The notes beneath the pieces are model-generated. The model was not told the DNA's origin. It did no database searches and worked only from the letters and a program-made list of their open reading frames with translations. From Hydractinia symbiolongicarpus (taxonomy: Eukaryota; Cnidaria; Hydrozoa; Anthoathecata; Hydractiniidae): 64,000 nucleotides of DNA. The stretch lies in the NCBI RefSeq assembly GCF_029227915.1, contig NC_079883.1:23002001-23066000 (forward strand), written 5' to 3'. Positions 11,701 to 24,135 of this stretch are shown piece by piece. How positions within the stretch are numbered: the first letter of the stretch is position 1; each line of letters opens with the position of its first letter. Position numbers and translations under genes: made by a program.

Positions 11701-14239
11701 CTTACAATAATAAGGAAAAAAATGACGAGCACGGTTTTACGCATTATTTAACTCGTCCCCATGCCCATTCAGCAAATGTAAGAAACGCCATGGGAATGGA
11801 AACGAAGTTAATGCAGGTGAAGATATTAAGAGTTCAAATTGTCGTTAAGCTTTTTTTTTAACTCAGCAACAAAATGGAGCTGAACGGAATAAGAATAAAA
11901 TTTTTTACAAGAATAAAATTTTATTTGTTATTCAGCTAATTATTGTTTGAAAAATAATTTCAACTTTTAGTTTGAATCAGATCTAAGCGGGAAAATTTTG
12001 TCAACAAAGCAGATCCGAGGACTCACAACAGTTCAATCAGTTTCGTACTTCAGTGCAAATTCAGTTGTAGCTTGAGAAGGAATAAATTACCAAAATAAGA
12101 TTGAAAAATTTCATGCGACAAGTGACTGATAAGAAAATTGTTTTTTAGGAATGCAGAGTAATGGAGTCGCGCATCAAGCGCATGATTGGTGCACATACAT
12201 TACAGCCGGACGGGCGAGGAAACACATAAAATCAGTGCGGTCATGTGATAACAAAAACGTTATACAACATTCTAGACTGAACAAACTTCATACAAAATGA
12301 AAGAACAGTTTAAATTTTCAAACAGTATAATTTATGAGTGGATAATTATTAAAGGAACATAAAAACATGCATACATTAATGATATATTTATAGATAACGA
12401 CAGCAAATCAATAATCTTTGTAAATTTAAAGAAACTTCAAAGTAAGTGCGGCCACCGATCATCGATTCATGTCTTACGTAGTAAATGTGACAACGGAGCA
12501 AGGAGGATGCTTATTTATTGTCAAATCAGAACGTGAAATTTTGATGTCGCTCGCAAAATAGCAAAAATCTAGATCAAGCTCTGAAGAATTTGTAACTTTT
12601 TGACTTTTTATTTATCCCTACCAAGCCGTTCACCATTTACTATTTCAATATAAAATAATCCAATGCATTCTTGAAGCAAATGTTTTGAATTTTAGTTCCT
12701 CGCGCGTGTACTAGATTACTCACTAAAGCATGATATTAAAAACGGGTATCGTCGGACCTTTGTTGAAATTTATTGGCGCATATAATAAATATATAAAATC
12801 ATTTTAACAAGAAAATATCAAAGAAACGACTCCGTTTGATCCTGAACAACACATGTAGCCTAGTTTCTTCACATCGCGTCATGAAGGCAGGTTGACAGCA
12901 ATTGGTTGATTCATCAATATCGGTGCACAGTAATCTTCAGTGGAAACACTTGAAAGTTCGGAAAAGCTAGTAGTCGTTTCACCTAAAATTTACACTCGAG
13001 TATAACTACACAAGATGTCATATAGAGCTGCGAAACGTCCTTAATCCTGTAAAATAATTAAACGGAACAGAATCGACGTGTACCGGTAAAAAAGGTCGCT
13101 AAAAAGTGATTGCAAATTTTTGCCAAATAAGTTTTTTCGTTGACTTTTTTTTTTTCTTTTCAGTTCACAGAATGCTTCAAAAGGAAAAGAAATTTAGATA
13201 TTAAAATATTGTATAAAAAGAAAATTTTTTCGATTTTTTGATGTAAGTAAAAATTTGTCGGTAAAGAGTAGCTAAACGTTTGTAAAAATGAAATATTTTT
13301 AGTCTACTTTTATTTTACCGATAAGGTTTTACATTAATATCTACCAACACACTAGTCTCATCACACATGGAGTACTTACACAAACTCTATGTGTTATAGG
13401 AAAGCTTTACAGAAGAGAAAACATTGTTTATATTTTATTTACATCGGCTTTTATGTATGGTCCTTCATTCACTACTGGTAGTGTACTGAACTTTAAGAAG
13501 CTGATTAAAAAAATGTTTAAAGACGATTTGAATTAGACACTTCGCTAGGCTACTTTTAACAACATAAGTAGCCTTTTTGAAAGAGCTATTGTCAGGTTGT
13601 CCACACAGTATCGACATTCTGACATTCTCCTGACATTTATTAACTAAAATTTCTATATTTATCTCAGTTTACCAGCTATTCTTGGTCAGCAAAAATTTTC
13701 TATTGGAATGGGTTACCTCCTTAAAATGTTAATTTGAGCATAATAATAGAACAGACTATAGCAATATTAATACAAATTCTTTAACAACAGATTTAAAATT
13801 CAGTCCTTGCAAATATTGGCAAAATAAAAATAGTTCTAATTACCACTCAAACCTAAAAATGTTCACATATGTGTGGCATACCGAAGAAAATGCTGATATT
13901 CACTGATAGTTGGACAATATCTTGGAAATTCCTGACAATACACCTTTCCCGAATTTTATAAATTATAATAATTATGAGGTCATTCAAAATTTTATAATGT
14001 TTCTGTGCTCTTTAATTAACGAAATCCAGATAGAATATCAAATTATCATGACAAAACTGACGTTTTTAAAGCAATATAATATTCTGGTTGAATTTTATTA
14101 AGATTTAAAAACGAGGCTATTCTTGGAAAGCTCGGCTATATGAAGGGTTTGACCGCAACTTTCAGCTCGGAATTGAAACACTTAACAAATAAAAATATTT
14201 ACAAAATTAGGTAATTTGTTTTACCTTTTGCTAAGGAAC
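8725..14239. other. Gene-poor stretch with repeats
   Basis: No gene can be supported here. It contains a 125-bp tandem repeat (8996-9370), flanked by sequences sharing the inverted word GAATTTCCGC near 8780 and 9610, which may be the ends of an element. A short inverted repeat (CTCGAACCC...GGGTTCGAG) lies near 11618-11678. A 137-codon open frame at 10018-10431 has no recognisable domain. The rest is AT-rich sequence with scattered CGCG words near 11270-11430. Confidence 0.5.
8996..9370. repeat. Tandem repeat, about 125-bp unit, three copies
   Basis: Three successive units each contain CTAAATG, AGGCCAAAATT, ATTTGGCACA, AGTATGCT and TTTTTGAT words at about 125-bp spacing, with a partial fourth start (AACTAAATGCC). 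Divergence between units is visible. It is probably part of a larger repetitive element. Confidence 0.7.
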
Positions 14240-14249
14240 TTAGGGATAA

Positions 14250-14451
14250 CAGGCCTTTTCAGGAGAGGCGTGCAATAGCACGCGCACACCTCCACACACA
14301 TGCAAAATGGCTTAGGCGTGCTATTGATAGCACCTGCAAAATGACAAATTTTATAAGAAGTTAACCAGTGCAGCACACTCAAAAACACACCTAAAATACT
14401 TGAGGCGTGCTTTTTGGCACACATGTATTAAATTTTTCCTGAAAAGGCCTG
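14250..14451. mobile_element. 202-bp MITE inserted at the end of the PPP1R37 coding region
   Basis: Perfect 15-bp terminal inverted repeats, CAGGCCTTTTCAGGA at 14250-14264 and its complement at 14437-14451, are flanked by the direct repeat GGATAA at 14244-14249 and 14452-14457. GGCGTGC/GCACGCC words recur inside in both orientations. No coding capacity. Removing the element and one target-site copy restores a continuous host sequence in which the PPP1R37 frame stops at 14240-14242. Confidence 0.85.
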
Positions 14452-17400
14452 GGATAAGAATCATTTTTAGTATCGACCTCTTCAATTGAGTTTGGCATAA
14501 TTAGGAAATTCGGGAAGGGTCTATTCCTTACTTTCCCCACATTACAGACAGGGTGGAGACCCTGTATTGTTGTTCTCGTAATTGAAGTAAAAATATTACC
14601 TGTTGAATTGTCTTCTGAATACAATTCATCCATATCCTCGCGCGTATTCACTGACCCTTCGTCATTCCTCTCTGTGTAGGAGTAGGAGGGTTCTGCTTTA
14701 GATAATGTTTTATCACTCGACTCACTAGTAGCGCTGGTACATTTTATATCAACATTGTTCTCTAGTATTTCAGCAGATGTATTGCAAACAACTTCACTGG
14801 ATAGTTCGTCAGCATGGGAATGTGACGAGTCTTCCGCAGTTACAGAAGAGGGAAAACTATTTGAAGAGACAACAGGAGAAGAAGAGTCACTGTCAATTAC
14901 ATTTGAGTCCGTCACGCCTTCTACATGTTTTGCTACGTCATCAGTCGCGTCGTTGTCGAAATTCGATTCCATATTAGTCGAAGGTTTCGCATCAGTTGAG
15001 GACATTGTCTCGTGATTTGCTTCGTCAAATTTTTCTATAAAACTAAATTCTTCGTTATCGGAATGTTCAGTAGTTTCAGGCGTTTCATTAATTTCGCTAT
15101 TCGTTTTATTGTCGTCAGCCGGTTTAATCGCAACAGCTTTGGTTTCTACTTGTTCCACTATGGTAGCACTGGTTTCTACATGTTTTACTATCGGAGCACT
15201 GGTTTCTACTTGTTCCACTATTGCTACTAGTTCAGCCGGCTTAGCAACTACGTCATTCTTTTCTTTTGAAATCTGTTTTTTTAATTTATGATCGATACTT
15301 GCGACATTGGTTGCAATTTTATTAGCTACACCGGAAGTCAATGTATCGAGAATTTTAGTCACAGAAAATCTTGAGGTGCGCTTCCCTACAACCGGATCCG
15401 GATTTTTTCTGCCAGGATCGGATTGTGATCTTCCACGCTTGGCTTCGAAAACAGATGCGACGGACTTGCCCAACGATTCCGTTGTTGTGTTGTCGCTACT
15501 GGTTGTTGTCTCTTCCATCGTCTTTATTGGTAGCTCCTTTTCAAACTGAAATTGCTCCTTTCCTGGTTCCTCACCATCCACGGAAGTACGTTCGCCAGGG
15601 CTAAACGGAGTAATGTCTTGTTTCGAAGTCTCTGGATGAAAAACGTCATCGCCCGAAATAGCATCGCTAATTTCACTGGATGAGGAAACAGTCGTGCAAT
15701 CGCTGCTTATGGACGATAGGGAGGCTGAAAGGCTTTGATGAACGAGCTTTTTGTTTCGGTGACAAAAATTGTAAATATCGACCAGGACTGTCTGCATAAC
15801 AGCTTCCATGCCCTACAACAAAAATTATAAATTACTTTACAAATTTTTATCTTCCAGCAAAACAGACAGGATCTACATTTCAACTTCACTCTTGCAGGAT
15901 TCTAGCAGGATGCGTATCACGTGACGTGTCATTCAGGGCAAACACATCACGTGACGTGTCATTCAGGGTACACATAGACGTCTAACGGTCAAATTTACAC
16001 AAAACACTCAGTTAAAACCTATGTTTTTAGTTTTTAGCTAAAGTACTGAAATGTAGCTCAAACAAGAACCTAAGAAATTCGTTTGTTCGTAGAATGAAAG
16101 AAAAAAGATTGTCTGACATTTATGTTAAGTGCAGTGCAGGTAAATAATTAGACTTTATTAATAGCGGTTCATCCTGCAAAGCGGTTTTACTAAATTCATG
16201 TTACTAACACAAACAGACTTTGTCACAATATGTGAGAAATCCCTAAGAAGTGAAAGATCTTCCAAGAAGCCTGATATGTGTTTTAAGGTGTAATGTGAAA
16301 CCAGGGCGAACAATGTTTCTGGTTGATAGTTCAAAATGGCTACTTTTTTAGGAATTGCCACGCTTTTAGATGAATATGTAGTAAACATATAATAGTAGAG
16401 GTGGTTAAATAGGCGCGTCATAATTGTGTCGTGCACGGATTATAAAGTTCAGCTCAAAAATGAAAGTTAGAAATCTTTTTTTATTACTTATTACTATCAC
16501 TTTTATTTTACTTCCACTTTCAATTATACACATCTATCGTTTCAGTTTTCCAAAAGGCTGAGAAATTTATTCCACAACAAAAAACTTTAACTTATCATAG
16601 ATTATCTTTAATATCTGACTCAAGTCTTGATTTCTCTTATAACTGGTGGAAAATAACACAAGGTTGGTCTAACATACTCAAATAAAGTAAATTAAACCAT
16701 CAATATCATATCTATTTCTGATTTCTTCCATTTTCGTTACGAAATTATTGAAAGAAAACTAAGAACTAACTAAGAAGCTTATTTCGTTTTTTGATGACAG
16801 ACACAAAATTATTACCGGTTCCTTCTTGATGTCTTTATCTAAATCCAACCTCAGCAGTGAATGGTTTACTTTTAAAGCCATTGAAAACGCCATCAGACCA
16901 GCAGTTTGTATGTTGTTTTCACGAATATCTATTCTTGTTATTGAAAGACTATCGGCAAGCACTTCGGCTAATGCAACAGCACCTATGGTGCAAAAAATAA
17001 ACATACTATGAACACTCCTCAAAATTGCTCAATCCTGCTCATAGCATAACAAATATAATTTTCGTGCAGTGCATTTTTTTAATAAGAAAAAAGAATTTAG
17101 CTTAAGCTTAAAGTGTTCTCACTTTTTTCACATCTTGCTTGAAACTTTTATTATATTCTTATATTATTTATTTCACGGTAAATTTTTTGCAAAATTACAT
17201 TCTGCGAAAATGTCTGCTTTAAAAAGATTTCCCCATGGTTGTGCTTTTTCAGGAAAATTATTCTGCCTTGCTTTTGGCTATATTTTGCAGCAATTCCAAG
17301 CTTCATTGCTCTTTGAAAAAATGTTAACAAAAAGTGTTAATAAGTTAGAAAGTAGCGTCAGAAAAACAAGTACTGGTACATATATATGGAAAAGAAGTAT

Positions 17401-20400
17401 ACATTCAAAAATAAAGATGACAAGTTAATATTACCGATCAAGTTGCTTGAAAACAAACTGTGTAATGAAAAACATCTATAGCAACCCGGAATGTTTGATA
17501 GAATATATTTTTTTGTCTAACTTACCTTCACTACCAAGTTTAGTATTAAGAAATCCTAATTTGCGTAGTGATTTGTTTTTTATCAAACCACTTTTAAGTT
17601 TCTGTAATCCTAAATCCCCAATGCGATTTTGACCAAGGTTGAGAGCTTTCAAAGAAGACGTGTGTACCTAAAAGCAAACCAAGAAGTATCACAATTTGTT
17701 CGGATGAATCAGGTCTGAAAAGTCGCAGAAAAAGGAAGAGGTTTATTTCCACTCACCAGACCCTCGCACAAGTAACCCATCCCTTCGTGCGTTAGTCCAT
17801 TGTTCCACATGATTAAAGAACAAAGACCGCCAGAAGACTGTTCTGCTTGATCAGACAATCCATTCCCTATATGAGCTAACCCAATATCCTGAAGTTAAGC
17901 AAGACAAAATTGAATAGAAGACATAATTTCATATTCACTCCGGGGTTTTTTACTATATTTTTAACTTTAAGGAACAATTCAGAATCTGAGGTGTTTCAAC
18001 GTTGTGGACTAGGGTATAGAAAAGCAGCAAAAATGAATTTATGAAATTTGATTTTTTAGGGTCAATGTTTACAGGTTCATCTCATATGCAGTAAACTTGG
18101 ATAACTTATACCTTCATTTGGTTGTTTCGTAAATCTAATAATTGCAGAGTTGTATTGTAAGTTAACATTGCACCAATGGGAGGACCATCAGTTGATGAGA
18201 GGTCGTTGTCTCCAAGATAAAGTTCTTCTAATACTTTGTTGTACTTCATTGCAGTTGCTAAAAATGGGTTAAATATTTGTTTAATTATACAATTACTTTG
18301 ATGAATCTAGTATCAAGAGAGTTTTGGGCATTTCAAAGCACATGGAAGTAGATTTTCACTTACTTAGAATAAGCAAAGGCCGTCCAGATAAAAATACTCC
18401 TTCTAAATGTAATATCTTGAGGCGCGGGTCAGCCTTTAAACACCTGCCAAAAGTCGGCATGGTCATATCGGTAAGTAAAGTCCTTCTGGCATCAAGATAT
18501 GTCAAAATATGTGTTTTACGTAACATTCGGCATAATGCCTGCCAGCCCCGCATGCCAATTTTTGGATTGCAGGCAATATTTATTTTACATGTTGATTGAT
18601 AAAATTCAACCATTTCGAGGATGGATGTAGCTCCCTAAAAAATGTTTTAAGTCTAATGTGTAAAATGAATAAATAAAGAGAGAATATCCAGCAGTGAAAT
18701 ATTTTACAAGATTTGTTTATTACAAACATTCTGGAGAACCTGATAGGTTTAAGTTTTTCCTATCACTTTAAAGTAAAACTGAAATTGAAACAGAGTAAAC
18801 AATCAAAGTGTGATGCTGTTATAGTTTCATTCATACAGAAAAATTCTTGGAGTTAAAATCCAACTTAAAAGCTTACATCTTCTTCCAAACTGCAATTTTC
18901 TAAGTCCAAATTTTCAAATTGAATTCTTCTAAAAATCGATTCAAGGGCTTCACATGACTTCAGATCTAGTCTTGTTCCTAGAAATTTTGAAATTTTATAG
19001 ATTTATTTATGAGTTTATAACTTTATTCACAGAATGAAAATCAAACACAGATTAAAGTTTTTTACATCTTTTTAAAAAATGTAGTAGTGGTTTTCATAAA
19101 TTAACATCACAACGTTGTTATAATTGAAATACATTTGTTTTTCTAATGCTGTGTTTTTCCTGGGAACATCAGCAATTACATATATACATATGTGACACTT
19201 TTACACACACTAAAATCATTTGTTACAAATCTCTTTAATAGTAGCCGTCGTCTGTCTGTCTCTGCGCGGACCCCCTCTGAGTTAGAAAATGATGTTACAG
19301 AAACACGAATATCAAATGCAATATATTTTTATCCACTTTGTTGCAACAGGTAAATATAAAGGACGGGCGAACCCGTGGATTTTTCCACAGGCAACGACTA
19401 GTCTATATTATAAAACCCGCACATGTCTGTCTGTGACGCAAAATGGTAAACGCAGTAGCGAGAGTGGGTAAATAAAGGACAGGCAAACTCGTGAATTTAT
19501 CCACGGGCCACTAATTAGTTATACAAATTACATGTTGAAACAGTCCCTTAGCATGGCTTCAATATGTGATATTTTATAAAAAAAAATTTCAATTATGCTC
19601 TCACCGTGGAATACGTAAGGGGGAACCAAAAAAGTCATGCCTGTTACATTACTTATTGCCAACACTGCAGAAGCTTCAATTAAATAATACATATCAAAGA
19701 AATATAAAAAAATTAACAATAAAAAAAAGATAATGAGCATGTTACCTCTTAAAACTAACGTCCCAGATCGACATGATAAGTCTGGTATATCCTGAAAATC
19801 AAGCATTTAAGAAAATACAACCACTTTTTATTTGCAAAAGATAACTATATTTGGATATGTTATACTTCATTAAAAATTCTATATTTAGGAAAACACTGTT
19901 TAATTCCCACACAGTAATACAAACATATTTTAATGCATACTCTATGTATATCTCTTAAAAACAAAGTTTTAATAGCATGCTTTTTACACAAATTGCACAA
20001 CTTCTATCTTACCTGGATTTGCTTAATAACTTTTTCTATTGGTTTACACCGTAACTTTTGACAAGCATTTCTGTAGAATGAAATTACTTCCCCCTTTGAA
20101 GGTGTTCGAACTGAAACAAAAAATATATATACGAGGACATATAAAACAAATTATATAAATGCTGAAACATTTCAATTAAAATGCTTCTGAAGCATTTTTA
20201 CAATACCTTTGTACGTTTTCCTCTGTACAGTTAGGGCTAGCGTCATATTGCCATCAATAATTCTCATAATAATAATAAAAAAAATATATTTCAAATAATA
20301 ATAATAAATAAATTTCAATATCTATGTAGCTGAAAGTGGACACACTGTGTGACAAAACAAGTCACACAACCATAGAAAAAATTCTACAGAAAACGTAGAT

Positions 20401-23400
20401 TGCGATGACAATGGTTACAATTTTTTCATCCCTGCAGTTAAACTAGTATATAATTGTGGAATGTAATGTCCCCCTTTCCAGCTTTTTGCCAGAAGTCATT
20501 TATGCCTCACCCCCGCCTATAATAAGAGAAATCGAAACTACTAGTTTAAATGAATCTGAACTTTTTTTTTTAATCATGGTAACAACTATTGAAAACAGTT
20601 GATGTGAAATGGAAGTTTTTTGCATTAGCTGTTTTTGCGTGTGCATGCATGCCCATTCATTAAAAGTATAAATTTAAATAGCTTCCGTGATTATTAGCAC
20701 TTTTAAATAAATTATAGCTTGCATATTATGTCTGAGAACAAGAAGGTTTCATTATAATTTATTGCTATGGCTTGCACATGATGATTGCAATAGAAGGTGA
20801 TTTAAGTTCATGTGTCAACAAAATTCTTTATGTCGACATCGTTATGAATTGTCATCAAACTTGTGTACTGTATGGTTGTTTTGTAAACAATTGATTTTAT
20901 TATATATATATAAAAAAAAAATTACATATTTTTTCTTCAATATCAAGTTTCTAACAAATTAAAAAAGAAACATTTATTTTTGTTTCCCTCCAAAAAAATT
21001 TAGGGGTCTGCAATCATGGACAAAAATATTGAGACTAAGGCAGTTTTTTACCCTCCTTCCCTTAAAAGTCTGAAGCTGAATTTTATGTGAAAAACTATTG
21101 TTTTTTGCTCATTAAAAGCTCTGTGTCAAAAAATGAATAACACAATTATTTTGCATATATAATAACAAGTTTAATTCAGAGCCAATTTGAAACAAAGGAA
21201 ATTTAGGAAATTCATTATCACAACATTACATCACAGTTTGTTGTCTTAAAATAATTACAAGGTGGACAGACCCCAGACAAATACCAGGCATTCCAGAGAT
21301 TCTATTTTAATTCCGATTTTACCCAGGCAGATCATGCCAGGGTAAAAACACATAATTAAAAAAATGCTTTAAATGGAGCTAAACTGCAAGTTTTGCTCAT
21401 GTTAACTGTGGTGACAGAAGTACAGTTCTTTAGCATTGTGGTTGGTATACATTAGGTTTACCTTAGTCATTGAGAATGTCATGTAGAGCCTGGCACAGTG
21501 GGGAGGTTTCTACCTATGGACCTGATCTTAAATGTTGCCAGGGATATTAGTCTCACTTGCTTGTAAAGGAACTGGAACTTACCCGGGTCTTGATTATTAA
21601 TGGTTGCATATAAGAACCCAACACCCACACTGCACAAGTTCTTCAGATGTACCTTACAGTTACCCACCCTCCCACCCTTTTTATATATCAATTATTTCAC
21701 CTATTTTTCTTTATTTTATGTCATCAACACGCCTACGAATGGTGGATGTGAGATACCAATTCAATTTATCACCGTGGTGCAATGGAATCGAATCGAAATG
21801 GAAATATCATGGACGTCTCCAATGCAACTAAAGACAACTGCATCACAACTGTTATGGGGGCACGCAGCACAACACAACCAGACAAATTGCTTCTGCCTCA
21901 AGGTTTCCCTGGCATTTCTTTTGGCTCATGTTATGTCAGGGTTTTAGTCCAGAGGTAGAAGCAACGAGTCTGTAGGTAGCCTCTAATTTAATTGGTGGGT
22001 GTGTTGGGCCTCCTTCGTCAGCCGTTTAGGCAAGTAATGTGTTGATACAAGTCATTGTAGAATAAAAACACCAGTAATTAGCATGTGCCTGACGCTCAGG
22101 ACATGTCGATGCGCCTGACGCTCAGGGCATCTCTAGTGTAGTCATCATGTGAATAAGAAACATGCGCCTGACGCTCAGGGCATGATGAAGCCCCTGACAC
22201 TCAGGGCATCTCTCATACACCTGACGCTCAGGGTATGAATAAAAACACCAGTAATTAGCATGTTAAAGCCCCTGACGCTCAGGGCATGTTGAAGCCCCTG
22301 ACGCTCAGGGCATGTTGAAGCCCCTGACGCTCAGGGCATCTCTCTAGACCTGACGCTCAGGGTATGGAAGAAAACACCATAATTAGCATGTGTCTGACGC
22401 TCAGGACATGTCGATGCATCTGACGCTCAGTGCATCTCATCTGTCTCATGCACCTGACGCTCAGGGCATGAAGACGCCTATAATGCATATCCTGACGCTC
22501 AGGATATACATTATATATTTGTGCATATCCTGACGCTCAGGATATGCATTATATATTTGTACATATGACGAAGCACGAAGGAGGCACCTTCATACCTACC
22601 CATTCCCCAAAAATCTTCATAAATAGTCTATGCATACTGAACGTGTTGTATCTACTCATTCCAATAGAAATACATTGTTTCTATCAATTTGTGTTATTAT
22701 TCTGGAACCCAAAGCAATTAACTATATATAGCTTTTAGCAGTCCTAAAGCTGTGTAGAAACGTTATTGGCAAAAGTCTATTTCATTTCCATTTTATATAA
22801 CTTAACAACCTTGATTACTAGTTATCAAATTGAGCACAAGAAAGTCAGAGATTTGGTTGCCACTGTTGTGATGATTGACAAGTGGCTGAATGACAAATCA
22901 CATTTTTAAAATTAGAGTTGAGATGAAAACAAGCTGAGCTCATAGGGGAAAGAATGCTAAAAACGAGCAAATAAAATGATAGATAATGACCTAACAGAAG
23001 GTCACAATAAAAAATCTTAGCTGACGAATCAATGAAAAACGACTATTTTTTAATGAAAATATTTGGTCAGCATTTTATTTTAGTTTAATATAAAAAAATA
23101 GCTTGATTTAGTAATTATTTTAAATTTGTAGAGTTCAGAATAAATTCAATGCTAATTACATCCATTTTTTGCCATTTTAAAAAACATGCAAGTTCAGTAC
23201 CCTTTATACTAGCCCCAAAACATTTAAAGTATGCACCCCTACCATATGCAGCAGTTATTTGACTTGGTTCTTCAATTATCGCAAATTTACCCCAGAATGG
23301 TACTGCAATCCCTGGTCCCTGGGGTATTTGTCCAGGTCTGTCCACCTTTATGAATAACTTCATTATTTAATATAATTCCATCAAAAATTTATGCAATCAA

Positions 23401-24135
23401 CTAGGGAAAGGAAACCATAATTATCATGTCTATTTTATCTGTCTATTGTCCACTTAGCTTGCTGATCGAATGAGCACACAACAAGCTTATACAAGTTTGG
23501 TAAAATATTTAGGTGCACCACAATGGAATTTTAAAGTTCTTACCATCCCTCCAAGGATCTACAGGAGCTATAAATTCTGTAATGCAATCTGGACCATTAG
23601 GAAAATGTACAGACTTTTTGTCCTTTTTCTGTGTGTTTTTTTCTGCAAACTTCAAGCATGATATTAATGGTTGTTTTAATCCATGTGCATACCTATTCCT
23701 TCTGAAAACCTGCTTTTTCATTTCCTGAGTGTTTTTTTCTTTTTGAATGCCACTACTTGAAACTAAATTAACAGATGTTGAAATAATCTGCTCTGGATTT
23801 TTATTACCCATATCTAATTCATTGACATGTGTATCTATTGCCAATTCTTTTGATGCTTCAACTTCTTCAGTACCGTTTTTCTCACTGCTTAATAAAGGGT
23901 CAAAAAACACTGGTTCTTCAAGTTCTGTAACTTTATGATTAATTAATTGATTTTCATTAACACCAATATCACAATTTTTTACTAATTTCTTGTCAACTTC
24001 GGTATGAATTATATCATTATCTTCAGTTAATAGGGAATTAATTGCAGGTGCTCCCAAATCAACAACGGCAGGCGGTGGTCTATCAAGCGTCAGCTCTTCC
24101 CGTCCCTCCTCAAGCACAGTATCGTAACTCTCCAT
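14391..24135 (-). CDS. PPP1R37: Protein phosphatase 1 regulatory subunit 37 (leucine-rich repeat, PP1-binding)
   Basis: PPP1R37 (LRRC68) binds the PP1 catalytic subunit and inhibits it. Ten exons: 23544-24135, 20013-20110, 19746-19791, 18877-18977, 18364-18634, 18112-18257, 17757-17888, 17526-17667, 16816-16982 and 14391-15812. All have GT-AG borders and joined phases, giving 1038 residues. Exon 1 ends with the PP1-docking motif KSVHF (residues 173-177) followed by VDPWRDG, as in the vertebrate protein. Exons 2-9 encode ribonuclease-inhibitor-type leucine-rich repeats, including CKPIEKVIKQIQ, SCEALESIFRRIQFENLDLE, GWQALCRMLRKT, YLDARRTLL, LHLEGVFLSGRPLL, ELYLGDNDL and LKVNHSLLRLDLD. Exon 10 starts with EAVMQTVLVDIYNFCHRN, matching the helix after the last repeat, then a long acidic, Ser/Thr-rich, probably disordered tail. 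The last 19 residues come from a MITE. Intron 1 carries the hairpin array. Confidence 0.92.
15916..15968. repeat. Two 30-bp-spaced copies of an E-box-containing motif (intron 9 of PPP1R37)
   Basis: ATCACGTGACGTGTCATTCA followed by GGG occurs at 15916-15938 and again at 15946-15968. Each copy holds CACGTG and TGACGTG words, which resemble bHLH-zip (E-box) and bZIP sites. They lie just inside the last intron. Regulatory activity is only a possibility. Confidence 0.5.
19215..19518 (+). mobile_element. Helitron-like non-autonomous element(s), intron 3 of PPP1R37
   Basis: The sequence runs from a CTGTCTGTCTCTGCGCGGAC block to a hairpin (CCCGTGGATTTTTCCACAGG), then CAACGA and CTAG (19398-19401) followed by T. 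That is the arrangement of a Helitron 3' end: a short hairpin about 10 nt before CTRR, inserted at A/T. A second, shorter unit (19410-19518) ends with another hairpin and CTAA. Related copies are at 33862-34215, 39060-39100 and 50636-50760. No Rep/helicase is present. Confidence 0.45.
22080..22550. repeat. Array of 14 short hairpins with constant CGC loop (intron 1 of PPP1R37)
   Basis: The palindromic core CCTGACGCTCAGG (stem CCTGA/TCAGG, loop CGC) or a close variant starts at 22088, 22114, 22167, 22193, 22220, 22271, 22297, 22323, 22349, 22393, 22419, 22453, 22491 and 22529. Flanking bases often extend the stem, as in GCCCTGACGCTCAGGGC or GCATATCCTGA...TCAGGATATGC, so several different outer sequences remain paired. 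A longer period is marked by AACACCAGTAATTAGCATG or a variant at about 22068, 22244 and 22374. One core has CAC in place of CGC (22193). It lies in a transcribed intron. Confidence 0.85.

Noticed and set aside
15012-15604. Several plus-strand frames opposite the PPP1R37 tail
   Set aside because: They are mirror readings of the Ser/Thr/Val-rich coding exon on the minus strand.
21440-22060. Possible coding region upstream of the hairpin array
   Set aside because: Overlapping frames in two registers with no domain and no consistent splice sites. Left as intronic sequence.
22080-22550. CRISPR-like array
   Set aside because: Spacing between units is irregular (25-55 bp), spacers are not unique sequences of constant length, and the host is an animal genome.
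23115-23363. 82-codon minus-strand frame in PPP1R37 intron 1 (contains WGKFAIIEEPSQITAAYGRG)
   Set aside because: It looks protein-like, but no PPP1R37 counterpart exists and skipping it keeps the gene in phase. Possibly a relic of a mobile element; family unknown.
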